The notes beneath the pieces were generated by a model, which was given only the letters and a program-made list of their open reading frames with translations, made no database searches and was not told the origin of the DNA. 64,000 bases of DNA from the NCBI RefSeq assembly GCF_001039355.2, contig NW_019774291.1, positions 1,084,877-1,148,876 of the forward strand, written 5' to 3'. Positions 61,751-64,000 of the stretch are shown in pieces; position 1 is the first letter of the stretch; each line of letters starts with the position of its first letter. This stretch comes from Lingula anatina (lineage: Eukaryota; Brachiopoda; Lingulata; Lingulida; Lingulidae). Both the position numbers and the translations under genes were made by a program.

Positions 61751-64000
61751 ATGGCAGATATCTTTGAAGACGATTTCTTCAGTGAAAGAATACAGAACTT
61801 ACCTCAACATTTGCAAGTAAGTAAATTATAATCAAATAGTTGATTTCTTATGTTTGGCACATAAAGAATTGACAGAAGTATAAATTAATCACTCTAGATA
61901 GAACATTTTTTAAGTCTTGAATAAAATATTTTAAATACCAATTTAGATGATTCGTGTATCTAAATGTATTTCAAAATGCATGAATATATAGAAATATAAA
62001 ATTTTGCAAATAATGCATGGTTATTTGAAATTTTCGAACATCAAATTTCAAACTGAAAGCAAAGAGCATATTTTAAGAAATATTACAATAGAAGTAAAAT
62101 ATATGTTGCCAGAAAACACTATAATTTGTATTTATTTATTTTATTGATAAAATAATAACCAACCAACGTCTTACGACTACTTTTTTCTTGCAGGTTGCTT
62201 TCTATAAGGCTGCAAAAAAGCTGTACGACAAAAGCACAAATGATAACATTGAAAGCATTAAGGAAAGTCGCAAGGGAATGTTTGAAACAGCAGTTCAAAT
62301 AATTGACGAGCAGGAAAGTTTGAAGGAAGAACTGGAAGATATGCGCGCTTCCAAGGCTGCCAAAAGATCTCGTTCCACATCCAACCGAGCTTCAACAAGT
62401 GCGCAGACACCGGTTGTCACGGAAAAGCAGGAATCGCAACCAGATAACAATACCAGCGAACCAGTAAATACAATTGAACCGATCAAAGAAATTGAAGCAG
62501 TTGAAGAGGCGAAAGAGACATTGCCGTCTCCGAAACCGATCACGCCGGACGTTGTTGAAGAGGCTAAAGAGACATTGCCGTCTCCGAAACCCATCACGCC
62601 GGACAACGTTGAACAAACAGTTGAAGAGGAAAACACAGGCATGCCACCTGATTTCCCTCAACCTCTCGAAAAGTCAAAAAGTGTCGTAAGTTCGAGCCAA
62701 CTTTCAATACACAGTCAGTCAGGTGGATATAAAACAATAAGGAAGAATATTGGAAGAAATAAAGTTGCAATTGTTGAATTTGAAGTAGAGGACTGGTCGC
62801 ATGTTGAAACGAAGTTAGACACTTTGAATACACAATACAAGAAGAAAAAATCAACAAAGAAAATAAAGAGCTATCCCATACCAAAGTACAATGTTCCCAG
62901 TAAACTTGGTTTAAGTTTACTTCCAAAAGCGAAACCAAAAGTTGAAACCGCCCCTCAGGACACTCCATATTTACCCAAAATAAAGCAAAAGAAAAGGACT
63001 CGTGTCTCAAAAGACCAAACTACTACCACCACCACCACCAAACCATCTCGAAAAGAAAATAGGCAGAGTGATCCTGAACAGAGAGTTACTCCTGTACCTC
63101 CTCCACCCACTGGCAAACATGCTGAAGCTAATACTAAAGTTACATCTCCAATACACCCTAATGCTTCAACCGAAGACACGCCAAGTTCTACAGGCTGTCA
63201 AGAAAATAGCGGCCCAGCAGACTTGTCTAATAACGTTGAGCAACAGGATACAGGGAGTCACGAAAACTATGTCGAAATGGGAGATGATGGTGAAGATATT
63301 AAAAAAAGTAAAAGGGAAGAGGCTGGTTTAACGAATGATGTTAATACGCCCATTACCATAGATCGTGACACAGCAACATTGGATTCAAACATAGAAGAAC
63401 CCAATGAAATAAGTTGCGAAGAAACCAGCTGCTCAGAGAGTAATAATCTGGATCGACAAGAAGATTCAGAAACTGCAGAAAATTCTTCCGGGGTGAAATC
63501 CAAACAGAAAAAGTTTGTGTATGTTCACCCGGCTGACTTGAAAGAATCTGGAAACATTTCTGTCACCAATACGGAAGGCCAACAGGAAAATGAAGAAAAA
63601 GAAGCCAGAACACAAATTGATGTGAACATTTCAGAGTCCCAGAAAGAGAACGCTATATTGTCGACACCGCCTCTAGCACATAAAGGTAACACGAGCAGCA
63701 CGGAAAATCAGGAACCTGAGGAACAAACAGACGATAACACTGACACCATAAATATCGCTGAAAACTTGGATGAATCAAGCCCAGCTGTGGCAGGTGAAAA
63801 TGGGGACATTAGTATAGAAAATGAAACAAATACCAGCCATAAACTGGACATAGAAAATGTTGAAAATGAAAACGTTATTGAACATGTACCCCGTGTGTCT
63901 AGACAGACATCTTTTATTGTTGACAACAGCCAGAACCAAGACTGCGGTCGAACTTCCAGTAGGGCGAATAGTGAGTTGAGAAGCGGGAAAGTAAATGGTT
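61751..64000 (+). CDS. Unrecognised acidic low-complexity protein (paralog B), 3' incomplete
   Basis: Exon 1 is 61751-61816 (MADIFEDDFFSERIQNLPQHLQ). Exon 2 starts at 62194 after TTGCAG and stays open for 602 codons to the window edge. The N-terminal 90 residues are charged and helical, including VAFYKAAKKLYDKSTND and a coiled-coil-like EEQ/K-rich stretch (DEQESLKEELEDMR). Next come Ser-rich RSRSTSNRAS and two copies of VEEAKETLPSPKPITPD. A middle basic block has KSYPIPKYNVPSKLGLSLLPK. A long Glu/Ser/Asn/Thr-rich tail is probably disordered. It has no known domain. Exon structure and the LPxxLQ|V junction match the gene at 54064, and the two lie in tandem on the same strand. Confidence 0.75.
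62500..62604 (+). repeat. In-frame tandem repeat (two units) in paralog B
   Basis: Two nearly identical units (51-54 nt) encode VEEAKETLPSPKPITPD. Their third positions differ in a few places (for example GCG/GCT, CCG/CCC), so this is a recent in-frame duplication that has kept its reading frame. Confidence 0.85.

Noticed and set aside
62295..63926. Several minus-strand frames opposite paralog B
   Set aside because: The plus strand stays open for 602 codons through the same region, so the opposite frames are shadows.

Overview
This is a stretch of animal nuclear genome: AT-rich, with short coding exons, consensus GT-AG introns, microsatellites and small inverted-repeat elements. Gene content is metazoan (IKK, MINPP1, bifunctional PAPS synthase, DIPK2-type kinase). 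Compact introns, and two versions of the same region that differ by SNPs and indels, suggest a highly heterozygous, probably marine invertebrate. The species cannot be fixed from the sequence.

Assembly structure. Three isolated single 'n' bases (5783, 9966, 13248) split the first 13 kb into separate contigs. The contig at 5784-9266 repeats 1072-4858, and the contig at 9967-13006 repeats 13249-16193, exons and introns alike, with SNPs and indels. I read both as unmerged haplotypes rather than biological duplications. They cover the 3' two thirds of an IKK-alpha/beta gene. The N-terminal kinase exons are absent and probably lie in the gap at 9966. A CpG-rich patch with a kappa-B motif (9426-9435) may be the IKK promoter.

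Layout: (1) 1-9965, non-coding or degraded flank, allelic duplicates; (2) IKK, + strand, 13642-19129, with a partial allelic copy at 10370-12844; (3) MINPP1, - strand, 22167-25510, complete in four exons, secreted/ER with a KDEL end; (4) an orphan exon with a basic, mitochondrial-presequence-like start, + strand, 26783-27070; (5) PAPSS, + strand, 30402-43865, complete in 13-14 exons with a good TATA plus Y-box promoter; (6) DIPK2-like secretory-pathway kinase, - strand, 48045-51207, six coding exons; (7) two tandem + strand genes (54064-57286 and 61751 to beyond the window end) encoding unrecognised, acidic, low-complexity proteins that share an N-terminal exon-junction motif and look like diverged paralogs.

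The MINPP1-PAPSS adjacency matches the neighbouring positions of MINPP1 and PAPSS2 on human 10q23, so it is probably ancient microsynteny. The other genes show no obvious shared pathway. Non-coding highlights are a two-copy MITE family (41310-41526, 51867-52124), a TTAA-flanked MITE just past the DIPK2 stop (47601-47946), a foldback element in a DIPK2 intron (50108-50266), and a roughly 90-bp tandem duplication that straddles the DIPK2 stop codon.
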